Assembly (NCBI RefSeq): GCF_009707515.1
Contig: NZ_WLYI01000032.1
Span: 22,706 to 86,705 of the forward strand
Source of the DNA: Pseudomonas karstica
GTDB lineage: Bacteria; Pseudomonadota; Gammaproteobacteria; Pseudomonadales; Pseudomonadaceae
Length of the DNA: 64,000 nucleotides
Reading direction: 5' to 3'
Shown: positions 1 to 8,515 of the stretch, in pieces
Numbering within the stretch: the first letter of the stretch is position 1
Layout: each line of letters opens with the position of its first letter
Made by a program: the position numbers and the translations under genes
Notes under the pieces: generated by a model
The model's input: the letters and a program-made list of their open reading frames with translations, nothing else
The model's database searches: none
What the model was told of the DNA's origin: nothing

Positions 1-62
1 ACAAGGTTAACAGGCGGCTGGTACGCGACACATTCATCACGCTCGCAAAGGAAATAAGCCGA

Positions 63-90
63 ACGGCCCGTTGTGTAAAGAACGGGCCGT
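63..90 (-). terminator. candidate terminator hairpin after pepN
   Basis: A perfect 10 bp stem (ACGGCCCGTT with AACGGGCCGT) and an 8 nt loop lie just past the pepN stop codon. The run of T residues after it is poor, so this may be a weak intrinsic terminator or an mRNA 3' stabilising hairpin. Confidence 0.5.
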
Positions 91-102
91 ATGAGGGGAG
101 TA

Positions 103-2760
103 TTACGCGAGACTTTTGCTGACCACTTCAAACACATCGCTGGACAGTTCGCCAGACGCGAGGATCCGCTCCAGTTCGGCTTTCATCAGGGCCTGGCGGG
201 CGCTGTCGTATTTGCGCCAGCGAGTCAGCGGCGCCAACTGCCGCGAAGCGATCTGCGGGTTGAAGGCATTCAACTGGATCACCAGATCCGCCAGGAAGCG
301 ATACCCAGAACCATCGGCCGCGTGGAAGTTGATCAGGTTCTGCCCGGCAAACGCCCCCACCAAAGCCCGGACCTTGTTCGGATTCTTGAGGTTGAAGGCC
401 GAATGCTGCATCAGCACCTTGACCCGCTCCAGCGCGCCCGGCAAACCGCTGCCAGCCTGGACACTGAACCATTGGTCCATGACCAGCGGGTTGTCCTTGA
501 AGTTCTCGGCAAACACCGCCAGGGCCGTAGCCTTTTCTGCTTCGAACGGTGAATTGACCAGCACCGCCAGCGCCGTCAGGCGTTCAGTCATGTTGTCGCA
601 GGTGTCGAACTGTTCCAGGGTTGCCGCCAGCACTTCGGGCTTGCCACTGAGCAGCAAGTACGACAAGGCGATGTTCTGCAAGGCGCGCCGGGCAAAATGC
701 TCGGCAGCTGCCACATACGGGGTTTTTTTCGACAGGTCGCGGTTGGCCTGGTAGCGCAGCCACAAACCTTCAAACAGGTTGTCGGCCAACTGCTTGCGGG
801 CAAACTCACGGGCGGCGTGGATAGCGTCGACGTCGGCCACTTCGCTGATTTCAGCCAAATAGGCTTCGCTCGGCAGCGACAGCATCTCGGCGACCATCGC
901 CTGGTCCAGGCTCTCATCGCTCAACACACTACGCAGCGCTGTGATCAGGCGTTGATCGAGCACCAGTTTCTTGCCCTGCTGATGTTGGCCGATCAGTTCC
1001 TGCAACACCTGCACGGAGAGTTGCTGGCCGGCCTCCCAGCGATTGAAACCGTCGCTGTCGTGCTGCATGAGGAACATTAACTGGTCGCGGCTGTAGGGGA
1101 AGCTCAGCTTCACCGGGGCCGAGAAACCACGCAGCAACGAAGGCAATGGCTGTTCGGCGACATCAACGAAGGTGAAGGTCTGTTCGGCTTCTGTCACCGA
1201 AATCACTCGGGACGTAGCGCCCGCCTTCGCTTCACCCGCCAGGCGCAAGGCAATACCCGCACCTTTGCTGTCCAGCAGGCCCAGCTCCAGCGGAATCACG
1301 AATGGCAGTTTTTCGACCTTGTCCGGGGTTTCCGGGCAGCTCTGACGGAAGGTCAGGCTGTAGGTTTTTGCTGCGCCGTCATAGGCTTCGCTGACCGCCA
1401 ACCGTGGCGTACCGGCCTGGCTGTACCAGCGTTTGAATTGGGTCAGGTCAGCGCCATTCGCATCTTCCATGGCCTTGATGAAGTCGTCGCAAGTCACGGC
1501 CTGGCCGTCATGGCGCTCGAAGTACAGGTCGCTGCCTTTGCGGAAGCCTTCGGCGCCGAGCAAGGTGTGGATCATGCCAACCACTTCCGAGCCCTTTTCG
1601 TATACGGTCAGGGTGTAGAAGTTGGATATCTCGATAAAGCTGTCCGGGCGCACGGCGTGGGCCATGGGGCCGGCGTCTTCGGCGAACTGGTGGGTGCGCA
1701 GGTAGGCCACATCCTGGATACGCTTGACCGTGGCCGAGTTCATGTCGGCAGAGAAGCCTGAGTCACGGAATACGGTGAAGCCTTCCTTGAGCGACAGCTG
1801 GAACCAGTCACGGCAGGTCACGCGGTTACCCGACCAGTTGTGGAAGTATTCGTGGGCGACGATGGCCTCGACCCGCTGGTGTGCGGCGTCGGTGGCGGTT
1901 TCGGCACGGGCCAGCACGGCGCTGGAGTTGAAGATATTGAGGCCCTTGTTCTCCATGGCGCCCATGTTGAAGTCGTTGACCGCGACGATCATGAAGATGT
2001 CCAGGTCGTACTCACGACCATAGACCTCTTCGTCCCAGCGCATGGATTTCTTCAAGCTGGTCATGGCGTGCTGGCACTTGTCGATGTTCTCTGGCTCGAC
2101 ATAGATACGCAACGCCACGGTGCGTTCGGTCATGGTGGTGAAAGTATCTTCAACGCACCACAGGTCACCCGCTACCAGCGCGAACAGGTAAGCCGGTTTC
2201 ATGAACGGGTCTTCCCAGGTCGCCCAGTGCCGGCCTTCTTCACCAGGTCCGGAGGCAATCGGGTTGCCGTTGGACAACAGCACCGGGTAGCTGTGCTGTT
2301 CGGCGATCACCGTGGTGGTGAACTTGCTCATCACGTCAGGGCGGTCGAGGTAATAGGTGATCTTGCGGAAACCCTCGGCCTCGCACTGGGTGCAGAACAT
2401 GTCGCCGGATTTATACAGGCCTTCCAGCGCAGTGTTGGTTTCCGGGTGGATCTTGACGCTGATGTCGACGCTGAAGCTGTCGCTCGCCGGGTGCAGTGTC
2501 AGGTGGTTTTCAGTCAACTGGTAGTCGGCCGCCGTCAGTTCCTGATCGGCCAGGTTGACCGACAGCAACTCCAACTGCTGGCCATCCAGCACCAGAGGCG
2601 GCAGACCTGCGCCACGTGCAGGGTTGCGGCGCATCACCAGTTGCGCATGGACCAGGCTATGGTCCTCGAACAACTCGAAGGTCAGGTGCGTCTCGTCGAT
2701 CAGGTACTCCGGCGCCTGATAGTCCTTAAGGTAAATCATCTTCGGTTGTTCGGTGCGCAT
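103..2760 (-). CDS. pepN: aminopeptidase N (M1 zinc metallopeptidase)
   Basis: This 885-residue cytoplasmic M1 aminopeptidase removes N-terminal amino acids from peptides in the last steps of protein turnover. The substrate-binding GAMEN motif is at residues 267-271 and the zinc site HEYFH at 303-307, with the third ligand Glu about 20 residues later, spaced as in E. coli PepN. Full length (about 870-885 aa is usual for the gammaproteobacterial family) includes the C-terminal helical domain. The ATG at 2760 has a good AAGGA ribosome site. It is followed by a hairpin at 63-90 and preceded by a DUF2797 gene on the same strand 13 bp away, so it may be the last gene of the block running down from nadK. 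Confidence 0.97.
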   Translation of the reverse strand: MRTEQPKMIYLKDYQAPEYLIDETHLTFELFEDHSLVHAQLVMRRNPARGAGLPPLVLDGQQLELLSVNLADQELTAADYQLTENHLTLHPASDSFSVDISVKIHPETNTALEGLYKSGDMFCTQCEAEGFRKITYYLDRPDVMSKFTTTVIAEQHSYPVLLSNGNPIASGPGEEGRHWATWEDPFMKPAYLFALVAGDLWCVEDTFTTMTERTVALRIYVEPENIDKCQHAMTSLKKSMRWDEEVYGREYDLDIFMIVAVNDFNMGAMENKGLNIFNSSAVLARAETATDAAHQRVEAIVAHEYFHNWSGNRVTCRDWFQLSLKEGFTVFRDSGFSADMNSATVKRIQDVAYLRTHQFAEDAGPMAHAVRPDSFIEISNFYTLTVYEKGSEVVGMIHTLLGAEGFRKGSDLYFERHDGQAVTCDDFIKAMEDANGADLTQFKRWYSQAGTPRLAVSEAYDGAAKTYSLTFRQSCPETPDKVEKLPFVIPLELGLLDSKGAGIALRLAGEAKAGATSRVISVTEAEQTFTFVDVAEQPLPSLLRGFSAPVKLSFPYSRDQLMFLMQHDSDGFNRWEAGQQLSVQVLQELIGQHQQGKKLVLDQRLITALRSVLSDESLDQAMVAEMLSLPSEAYLAEISEVADVDAIHAAREFARKQLADNLFEGLWLRYQANRDLSKKTPYVAAAEHFARRALQNIALSYLLLSGKPEVLAATLEQFDTCDNMTERLTALAVLVNSPFEAEKATALAVFAENFKDNPLVMDQWFSVQAGSGLPGALERVKVLMQHSAFNLKNPNKVRALVGAFAGQNLINFHAADGSGYRFLADLVIQLNAFNPQIASRQLAPLTRWRKYDSARQALMKAELERILASGELSSDVFEVVSKSLA

Positions 2761-2773
2761 GCGTCGAATCCTT

Positions 2774-3604
2774 CTACTGATGCACGGCGAGCTGGTAAGC
2801 CGTGTATTTACGAATATTGATCACACCGGTGTCGAAGATCAGGTATTGGCCTTTGATCCCCATCAGCGTGCCTTCGGCAATCGGGTTCTTGTCCAGGTTG
2901 AAGCTGACGATCTTGGTCGGATACTGCTCGATCGGGTAACGGATTTCGAGTGGTTCGATATCAGTCACTGGCTGAATGGCCTGCAGGCCAAAGCGCTCTT
3001 GCAGCCCAAGCAAGCCTTCGGCGCAGGAAGCAAAGAGTTCATCGCGCACCTGCTTGAGGTCAACGGCCTGAGCATCACCCTTGAGCAATGCACGCCAGTT
3101 GGTCTTGTCGGCCACTTGACTGCGGAACAGATCTTCGACAAAGCCCGATTGCTGACGGGTAGACACCCGCATGATCGGCAATGCCTGGCTCGCGCCTTGG
3201 TCCAGCCAGCGGGTTGGCAACTGACTGGCACGGGTGATGCCGACCTTGACCCCCGACGAATTGGCCAGGTAGACCACGTGATCGGTCATGCAGAACTTCT
3301 CGCCCCAGGCCGGATCACGGCAGGTACCAGCGTCGTAATGGCAGCGCTCGGGGCTCATGATGCACAGGTCACACTGGGCCAGCTTGGTCATGCACGGGTA
3401 GCAATACCCCTGGCTGAAACTGGTCTTGGTCTTGCGACCACAATGACTGCAATGGATTGCACCGAGATACTCCAGGCGCACGCTGGAGCCGATCAGCGGG
3501 TTGACCGGCACCTCGGTATCGCCCAGGCGAAAGGCGTATTGAACGGTCGGCTCACCCAACTGCGCCGACATCTTGCTGACTGCACCACGGCCAATCTCAA
3601 TCAA
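2774..3604 (-). CDS. DUF2797 zinc-ribbon-like protein
   Basis: A 276-residue protein of the DUF2797 family, function unknown. Visible cysteine pairs at about residues 52/55, 68/71 and 78/81 look like structural metal sites. The chosen start is TTG at 3604, which overlaps the TGA of the upstream DUF1315 gene (TTGA) and puts the conserved IEIGRGAVSKMSAQ segment at the N-terminus. An in-frame ATG at 3661 lies inside the neighbouring gene and would add 19 residues that look like antisense translation. Overlap with the upstream stop suggests translational coupling. It sits in the pepN-nadK block, a gene order I recall from other pseudomonads. Confidence 0.85.
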   Translation of the reverse strand: MIEIGRGAVSKMSAQLGEPTVQYAFRLGDTEVPVNPLIGSSVRLEYLGAIHCSHCGRKTKTSFSQGYCYPCMTKLAQCDLCIMSPERCHYDAGTCRDPAWGEKFCMTDHVVYLANSSGVKVGITRASQLPTRWLDQGASQALPIMRVSTRQQSGFVEDLFRSQVADKTNWRALLKGDAQAVDLKQVRDELFASCAEGLLGLQERFGLQAIQPVTDIEPLEIRYPIEQYPTKIVSFNLDKNPIAEGTLMGIKGQYLIFDTGVINIRKYTAYQLAVHQ

Positions 3605-3861
3605 TGGATAGCATCCGACTTGAACAGGATATTCGGCACCGGAGCCGACTTGGAGGCGCATTCCTGCGGCCCCATGTAGCCAGTGCGCTGGTCTTCCGGC
3701 AGGTTCTGCAGCTCCCAGGCAATCACCGCTTGCAGGGACAGTTCACGCTGCTCGGCGGTGAGTTTGCGGCCATCAGACCATTTGCCGATTTCCACGGCGA
3801 GCTTGAGGCTCTCGTAGATGTCCGGGGTGATGTTTTCGATCATTTCAGCAAAAGAGGACAT
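3601..3861 (-). CDS. DUF1315 (YeaC-like) family protein
   Basis: Small soluble 86-residue protein of the DUF1315/YeaC family. The N-terminal half contains the family segment IYESLKLAVEIGKWSDGRKL followed by a helical LTAEQRELSLQAVIAWE stretch. Function is unknown. No signal peptide or membrane segment is visible. The stop codon overlaps the TTG start of the DUF2797 gene downstream, and the rhomboid stop codon is 27 bp upstream, so the gene is probably cotranscribed with both. Confidence 0.88.
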   Translation of the reverse strand: MSSFAEMIENITPDIYESLKLAVEIGKWSDGRKLTAEQRELSLQAVIAWELQNLPEDQRTGYMGPQECASKSAPVPNILFKSDAIH

Positions 3862-3888
3862 GAGACTCTTCCTTAACGAATAGGAGAT

Positions 3889-4758
3889 TCAAAGGGCTTG
3901 CTTGCGGCGGTTATACAAGCCGCCCAACAAGCCCGTCAGGCAACCGGCCACCAGCCCGCCGACGTGTGCGGCATTGGCGATTTCGCCGAAACCAATCATC
4001 GAGACCAGGCCCGACAAGCAAAGCAGCAGCCACACCAGCATCATTACCAGCACCCCACGGGGCAGGTGATAAACCGGGTTTGGCGAAAGCCATTGATAGA
4101 TCCAGCAATGCCCGAGCAAACCGTACAGCACGCCGGACAAGCCACCGAACAGACCAGGGCCACCGAAATAGTATTGAGCGTAGTTGGACACCAAGCTGAA
4201 CAACAGGGTCAGGCCCAGCAGGTTGATACTGCCCTGGCGCATCTCGATACGGCGTCCCAGCTCCCAGTACCACATGCCGTTCATCGCCAGGTGCAGGATG
4301 CCGAAGTGGATCAGCATCGGCGTCACCAGGCGCCACCATTGTCCCGCCGCGAGACTGTCGGCCAACGATGTGAAGTGGATGTACTCACCGACTACCTGGA
4401 ACTGCAAGAAGGTCAGCCAGCTCATGGCTTGCAGGTTTTCCCCCAGCATCGTCACGGCGCCGACGATCATGCTGAGCAGCAGAACCAGTGCAGTCATCGG
4501 ACTATGGCGCAGTTGCTGGACAAAGCCGGGACGCTTGGTGGCCTGTTGCGCTGGAATATCCAGTTGATGGTCCGGATCGCCCGCAGGGAAGCGTTGATAC
4601 AACACCCGCACATCCTCGCTGATGGCGTCGGGCACCCACAGCACTTGTTCCCCCGCATCTTCGCTGACGCGATGGGGCACTTGCATACGCTGCAACAGCT
4701 TGACGAAACCCGCCAGGTCCACGCTCAGAGGCAGGCGCAATACCGCAACGCTACTCAT
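3889..4758 (-). CDS. GlpG-type rhomboid intramembrane serine protease
   Basis: A 289-residue rhomboid protease that should cleave transmembrane helices in the inner membrane. The first ~90 residues form a soluble GlpG-like N-terminal domain, followed by six or more hydrophobic segments. The HLAMN motif (HxxxN oxyanion/active-site loop), the catalytic serine in GGLSGVLYG, and the catalytic histidine in ANAAHVGG are all present, so the enzyme looks active. I start it at the ATG at 4758, which overlaps the stop of the phosphoesterase by 4 nt (ATGA). An upstream ATG at 4791 lies within that gene. Substrates cannot be inferred. Confidence 0.92.
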   Translation of the reverse strand: MSSVAVLRLPLSVDLAGFVKLLQRMQVPHRVSEDAGEQVLWVPDAISEDVRVLYQRFPAGDPDHQLDIPAQQATKRPGFVQQLRHSPMTALVLLLSMIVGAVTMLGENLQAMSWLTFLQFQVVGEYIHFTSLADSLAAGQWWRLVTPMLIHFGILHLAMNGMWYWELGRRIEMRQGSINLLGLTLLFSLVSNYAQYYFGGPGLFGGLSGVLYGLLGHCWIYQWLSPNPVYHLPRGVLVMMLVWLLLCLSGLVSMIGFGEIANAAHVGGLVAGCLTGLLGGLYNRRKQAL

Positions 4759-5726
4759 GAAATCACCTCGGGGCGCTCGACATCCACCCAAACAAATTTA
4801 CGCGGATCAAGGCGAGTTTCCTGGTCCAGCCGATAAGCTACCAACTTGCCATACAGCACCGCGCTGTAATCCAGGCAGGCCAGGTTCGGGCGGATTGGCA
4901 CCGGTTTGCCGCTGCGCCAATAATGGCCGACAAACAACAACGGTTCGTCGACGCCGTAGCGCAGCAGGGAGTTTTTTTCGGTAGACGACAACGGCGTCGC
5001 GGCCACCGGCTCCGGCAACGCATCGGGCTGAAACACGATATCGCCGTAGGTTTTCGGGTCGTCTTCCCAGAACTTGGTGCGAAAGAACGAGCGTGTCAGG
5101 CCATCGCCGCCGGTCAGGGTCAAGCCGTGCGGCAGGCGCATGTCGGTACCCCGCAACAAGCGGTCAAAGGCGTTGCTGGCGAAACTGCCGGGCACGGCGG
5201 CGGCCTGCAGGAAGTGCTGGTCGATACAGCCGTCGGGGAAACTCGAGCGCAGTGGCTCGATGAAGCCCTCATCCCAACAGGCATGCACCACGCGAAAACG
5301 CCCGGCATCGACAAACAGCGGCATGTTGTAGAACCAACCGAGGAAGTCGTGCCAGTCTGCTGGATGCTGCTCGAACTGAGTCAAGGTCTCGTGGATCAGC
5401 CGGGCATGGCGTGGCGTGTGCTCACGCACAAACTGCTTGCCACTGCCGGGCGGTGCCGGCGTGCTCCAGCCCAGGGCGTTAAACTCATGGTTGCCCATGA
5501 TGCACAGTGCCTGGCCGGCCTCGGTCATGTCGTGAACGATATGCAGCGCCTCGCGAATGCGCGGCCCACGGTCGATGATATCGCCCAGGAACACCGCCAT
5601 GCGTGACGGGTGGCGCCAGGTGCCGCCCTGCTTGTGGTAACCGAGCCGGTCGAGCAAGTGCTCAAGGGTATGAGCGCAACCGTGCACGTCACCAATCAGG
5701 TCGTAGCTACGCGCGGGATCAAGCAT
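4755..5726 (-). CDS. calcineurin-like metallophosphoesterase
   Basis: 323-residue phosphoesterase of the calcineurin-like superfamily. The dinuclear metal motifs are intact: GDVHGC near residue 12, GDIIDRGP near 47, GNHEFN near 77, and later histidines in VVHACWD and VGHYW. It resembles PrpE/ApaH-type enzymes acting on phosphoproteins or dinucleotide polyphosphates, but the real substrate is not known. The start ATG overlaps the nadK stop by one base (TGATG) and its stop overlaps the rhomboid start, so nadK, this gene and the rhomboid gene form one tightly coupled transcription unit. Confidence 0.9.
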   Translation of the reverse strand: MLDPARSYDLIGDVHGCAHTLEHLLDRLGYHKQGGTWRHPSRMAVFLGDIIDRGPRIREALHIVHDMTEAGQALCIMGNHEFNALGWSTPAPPGSGKQFVREHTPRHARLIHETLTQFEQHPADWHDFLGWFYNMPLFVDAGRFRVVHACWDEGFIEPLRSSFPDGCIDQHFLQAAAVPGSFASNAFDRLLRGTDMRLPHGLTLTGGDGLTRSFFRTKFWEDDPKTYGDIVFQPDALPEPVAATPLSSTEKNSLLRYGVDEPLLFVGHYWRSGKPVPIRPNLACLDYSAVLYGKLVAYRLDQETRLDPRKFVWVDVERPEVIS

Positions 5727-6616
5727 CAGTCGCCTCCACCCCCCAAGCGGCTGCCCCAGCCCAACTTGGTCCGGCAGACTTCGTAATAGTTGTGGTCCAA
5801 CGGGTGGATCAGCCGCAACTTCTGCGCCTTTTTGCTCACGGTGATGGTATCGCCGGGGGCGCAGGTGAAATGGTTCTGCCCGTCACAGGAGACTTGTGGG
5901 TAGATCTGCATGTCTTTGGAAACCACGATTTTCAACTCACTGTTGCCGTCGACTACGATGGGCCTACTGGACAACATATGGGGGTACATCGGCACGATCA
6001 CAATGGCGTCGAGCTTGGGGTGCATGATCGGGCCACCAGCAGACAACGCATACGCGGTGGAACCGGTAGGCGTAGCGACGATCAAGCCGTCAGCCTTCTG
6101 GCTGCAGACGAACTGGCCGTCGATGTACAGCTCGAACTCGATCATTCGCGTCGATTTGCCAGGGTGCAGTACCACGTCGTTGAGGGCATCGCCCTGGCCG
6201 ATGGCTTCGCCATGGCGACGCACTTCAGCCTGCAGAAGAAAGCGGTTTTCCACCAGGTAATGACCATCCAGCACCTTCGCCACTTCGACTTCCAGCTCAT
6301 CGGGGCGAATATCGGTGAGGAAACCCAGGCTGCCACGGTTGATCCCCAGCACCGGCACGTTATGCCGGGCCAATGCCCGGGCGGCGCCCAGCAGGCTCCC
6401 GTCGCCACCGACCACGATCACCATGTCACAGACTTCGCCAAGCATCTTGCGCGACGAGGTCTGCAAGCCATGGCCTGGCAGAATCTCGGCGATGGTGTCT
6501 TCGAGGATCACATGCAGGTGGCGCTCGAGCAGAAACTTTTTCAGCCGGCGGACGGTGTCCAGGACCTGCGTGCTGCCCAGGCGACCGATAATGCCGATAT
6601 TGCGAAATTGCTCCAT
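5726..6616 (-). CDS. nadK: NAD kinase
   Basis: NAD kinase (296 aa) phosphorylates NAD to NADP using ATP. The diagnostic GGDGSLLGAAR motif (near residue 69), the GFLTDI segment and the LNDVV version of the conserved NE/D motif are present, as is the glycine-rich GSTAYALSAGGP region. Length matches the family. It is the promoter-proximal gene of the minus-strand block that continues through phosphoesterase and rhomboid. The divergent DUF1853 gene shares the ~215 bp upstream region, which also carries an inverted repeat (6703-6822). Confidence 0.97.
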   Translation of the reverse strand: MEQFRNIGIIGRLGSTQVLDTVRRLKKFLLERHLHVILEDTIAEILPGHGLQTSSRKMLGEVCDMVIVVGGDGSLLGAARALARHNVPVLGINRGSLGFLTDIRPDELEVEVAKVLDGHYLVENRFLLQAEVRRHGEAIGQGDALNDVVLHPGKSTRMIEFELYIDGQFVCSQKADGLIVATPTGSTAYALSAGGPIMHPKLDAIVIVPMYPHMLSSRPIVVDGNSELKIVVSKDMQIYPQVSCDGQNHFTCAPGDTITVSKKAQKLRLIHPLDHNYYEVCRTKLGWGSRLGGGGD

Positions 6617-6702
6617 GGGGCTCCTGCGAGGGTTTGCGTCGAGACAAAGGAACGATTATGGGCGAAAGGCGGCGTTACACAAAATGCTTTGTCGCCAAAC
6701 CC

Positions 6703-6822
6703 AGTAGCCGCTGATGAGGTACGAGGCTGCAATGTGTGTCCACAGGACCGCCATCGGGGGGTCGCTTCGTCGGAATGCTGCACCCAACCCATCGCAGCCT
6801 CGTGCCTCGGCAGCGGCTACAC
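6703..6822. repeat. single inverted-repeat element, arms related to the tandem arrays
   Basis: The left arm (GTAGCCGCTGATGAGG and onward, through CGAGGCTGC) is mirrored by the right arm (GCAGCCTCGTGCCTCGG then CAGCGGCTAC), giving imperfect ~27 bp arms about 65 bp apart. The arm sequence is the same as the left end of the units arrayed at 7.9-8.5 kb and 42.0-42.9 kb, but here two left ends face each other. It ends 8 bp before the DUF1853 start codon, so it lies in that gene's leader. Confidence 0.7.
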
Positions 6823-6830
6823 TCGCACGT

Positions 6831-7778
6831 ATGACTCTGTTCCCGGAACTTGCCAGCCTGCCCCGCCAACTGCACCACCCCGAGGTGCGCGACCTGGCGT
6901 GGGTGATTGTTGCCCCACCGATGCTGATGCAAACGCCTTGGCCGCAACGCCACCCGCTGGCGGGCAGCGACTGGGTGCAAGCACCCCATCAGCTTGAGTG
7001 CTGGCTGCGACAATTGGACCAGGACAGCGCCGCCTTGCAACACTGGTTGAGCCTGGCTCGCACCCGGCGCCTGGGCCTGTATTACGAGCGCCTGTGGCAA
7101 TTTGCCATACAGCATGCCCCGGGAGTTGAACTGCTGGCGGCCAACCTGGCAATCCGCCAGGCCGGGCATACCTTGGGTGAGTTGGATATGTTGCTGCGCG
7201 ACCGCGACGGCGTGCACCACCTGGAACTGGCGATCAAACTTTATCTCGGCCCTCAGGACGGCGATGGACAGGACGCGGCTCAGTGGTTGGGCCCAGGCTG
7301 TCACGACCGCCTGGACCGCAAGCTGGCCCACCTGACCCGGCATCAGTTGCCAATTTCCACGCGCCCGGAAAGCCGCGAGGTGCTTGCGGCGTTGGATATC
7401 CAGCAATTTGATGCTCACCTGTGGCTGGGCGGGTATTTGTTGTACCCATGGCCCGGTAAGGCCCTGCCACCGGTCGGCGCGCATCCGCAGCACCTGAATG
7501 GTCGCTGGTTGCATCAACGCGATTGGTTGAGTTTTGTCAGCCAGGCGCCCCAGGGCCGCTGGCAACCCCTGCCCCGCCATGCCTGGCTGGCGCCGGCGCA
7601 CTATCCGGCGGAACAGGTGTGGAGTGAAGAACAACTGCACCGTTGGCTGGTCGATCTTGACCCTCTGGCCCCAGCACAGCTTCTGGTGCGGCTGGTGCTG
7701 GCAGGTGAGGACTGGGAAGAAGCCGAACGCTTGTTCCTGGTCGCGGACCTTTGGCCGAATGTACCGGGAAGTAGTTAA
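6831..7778 (+). CDS. DUF1853 family protein
   Basis: 315-residue soluble protein of the DUF1853 family, function unknown. Family-like features include the early DLAWVIVAPPML segment, an LGLYYERLWQFA stretch and a GELDMLLRD/HLELAIKLYLG core whose acidic and lysine pattern (E..D...E.K) recalls PD-(D/E)XK nuclease-like folds. That nuclease resemblance is my inference only. The start is ATG 6831, because the longer in-frame reading upstream runs through a repeat element. The gene is divergent from nadK and its 3' end faces a tandem repeat array. Confidence 0.85.
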   Translation: MTLFPELASLPRQLHHPEVRDLAWVIVAPPMLMQTPWPQRHPLAGSDWVQAPHQLECWLRQLDQDSAALQHWLSLARTRRLGLYYERLWQFAIQHAPGVELLAANLAIRQAGHTLGELDMLLRDRDGVHHLELAIKLYLGPQDGDGQDAAQWLGPGCHDRLDRKLAHLTRHQLPISTRPESREVLAALDIQQFDAHLWLGGYLLYPWPGKALPPVGAHPQHLNGRWLHQRDWLSFVSQAPQGRWQPLPRHAWLAPAHYPAEQVWSEEQLHRWLVDLDPLAPAQLLVRLVLAGEDWEEAERLFLVADLWPNVPGSS

Positions 7779-7849
7779 CCTGCAACAAGGGCCGAAGGAC
7801 CTTCAACAATCTCAAAGCCCCAGGCGACTGCTGCGCAGCCGATCGCAGG

Positions 7850-8515
7850 CTACGCCAGCGGCTACAGTTGATCGGTGATCCTTTGTAGCCGCTGTCGAGG
7901 CACGAGGCTGCGATAAGGGCCGAAGGGCCTTCAGCAATTTCAAAACCCAGACGACTGCTACGCAGCCGATCGCAGGCTACGCCAGCGGCTACAGTTGATC
8001 GGTGATCGGCTTTTGTAGCCGCTGTCGAGGCACGAGGCTGCGATAAGGGCCGAAGGACCTTCAGCAATTTCAAAACCCAGACGACTGCTACGCAGTCGAT
8101 CGCAGGCTACGCCAGCGGCTACAAGTGATCACTGATCGGCTTTTGTAGCCGCTGTCGAGGCACGAGGCTGCGATAAGGGCCGCAGGACCTTCAACAATCT
8201 CAAAGCCCCAAACGACTGCTGCGCAGCCGATCGCAGGCTGCGCCAGCGGCTACAAGTGATCACTGATCGGCTTTTGTAGCCGCTGTCGAGGCACGAGGCT
8301 GCGATAAGGGCCGAAGGACCTTCAGCAATTTCAAAACCCAGACGACTGCTACGCAGTCGATCGCAGGCTGCGCCAGCGGCTACAAGTGATCACTGATCGG
8401 CTTTTGTAGCCGCTGTCGAGGCACGAGGCTGCGATAAGGGCCGCAGGACCTTCAACAATCTCAAAGCCCCAAACGACTGCTGCGCAGCCGATCGCAGGCT
8501 GCGCCAGCGGCTACA
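7850..8515. repeat. tandem array of ~130 bp inverted-repeat units (array 1)
   Basis: Unit starts (TGTAGCCGCTGTCGAGGC) lie at 7884, 8014, 8144, 8275 and 8405, a period of 130-131 bp, with a partial unit before 7884 beginning near 7788. Each unit opens with TGTAGCCGCTG and closes with CAGCGGCTACA, and contains a GAAGGACCTTC palindrome and a GCGCAGCC/GGCTGCGC hairpin. An 18-20 nt linker separates units. The array fills the gap between the convergent DUF1853 and chlD genes. The final TGTAGCC supplies the chlD stop codon (TAG, minus strand, 8511-8513). Confidence 0.9.
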
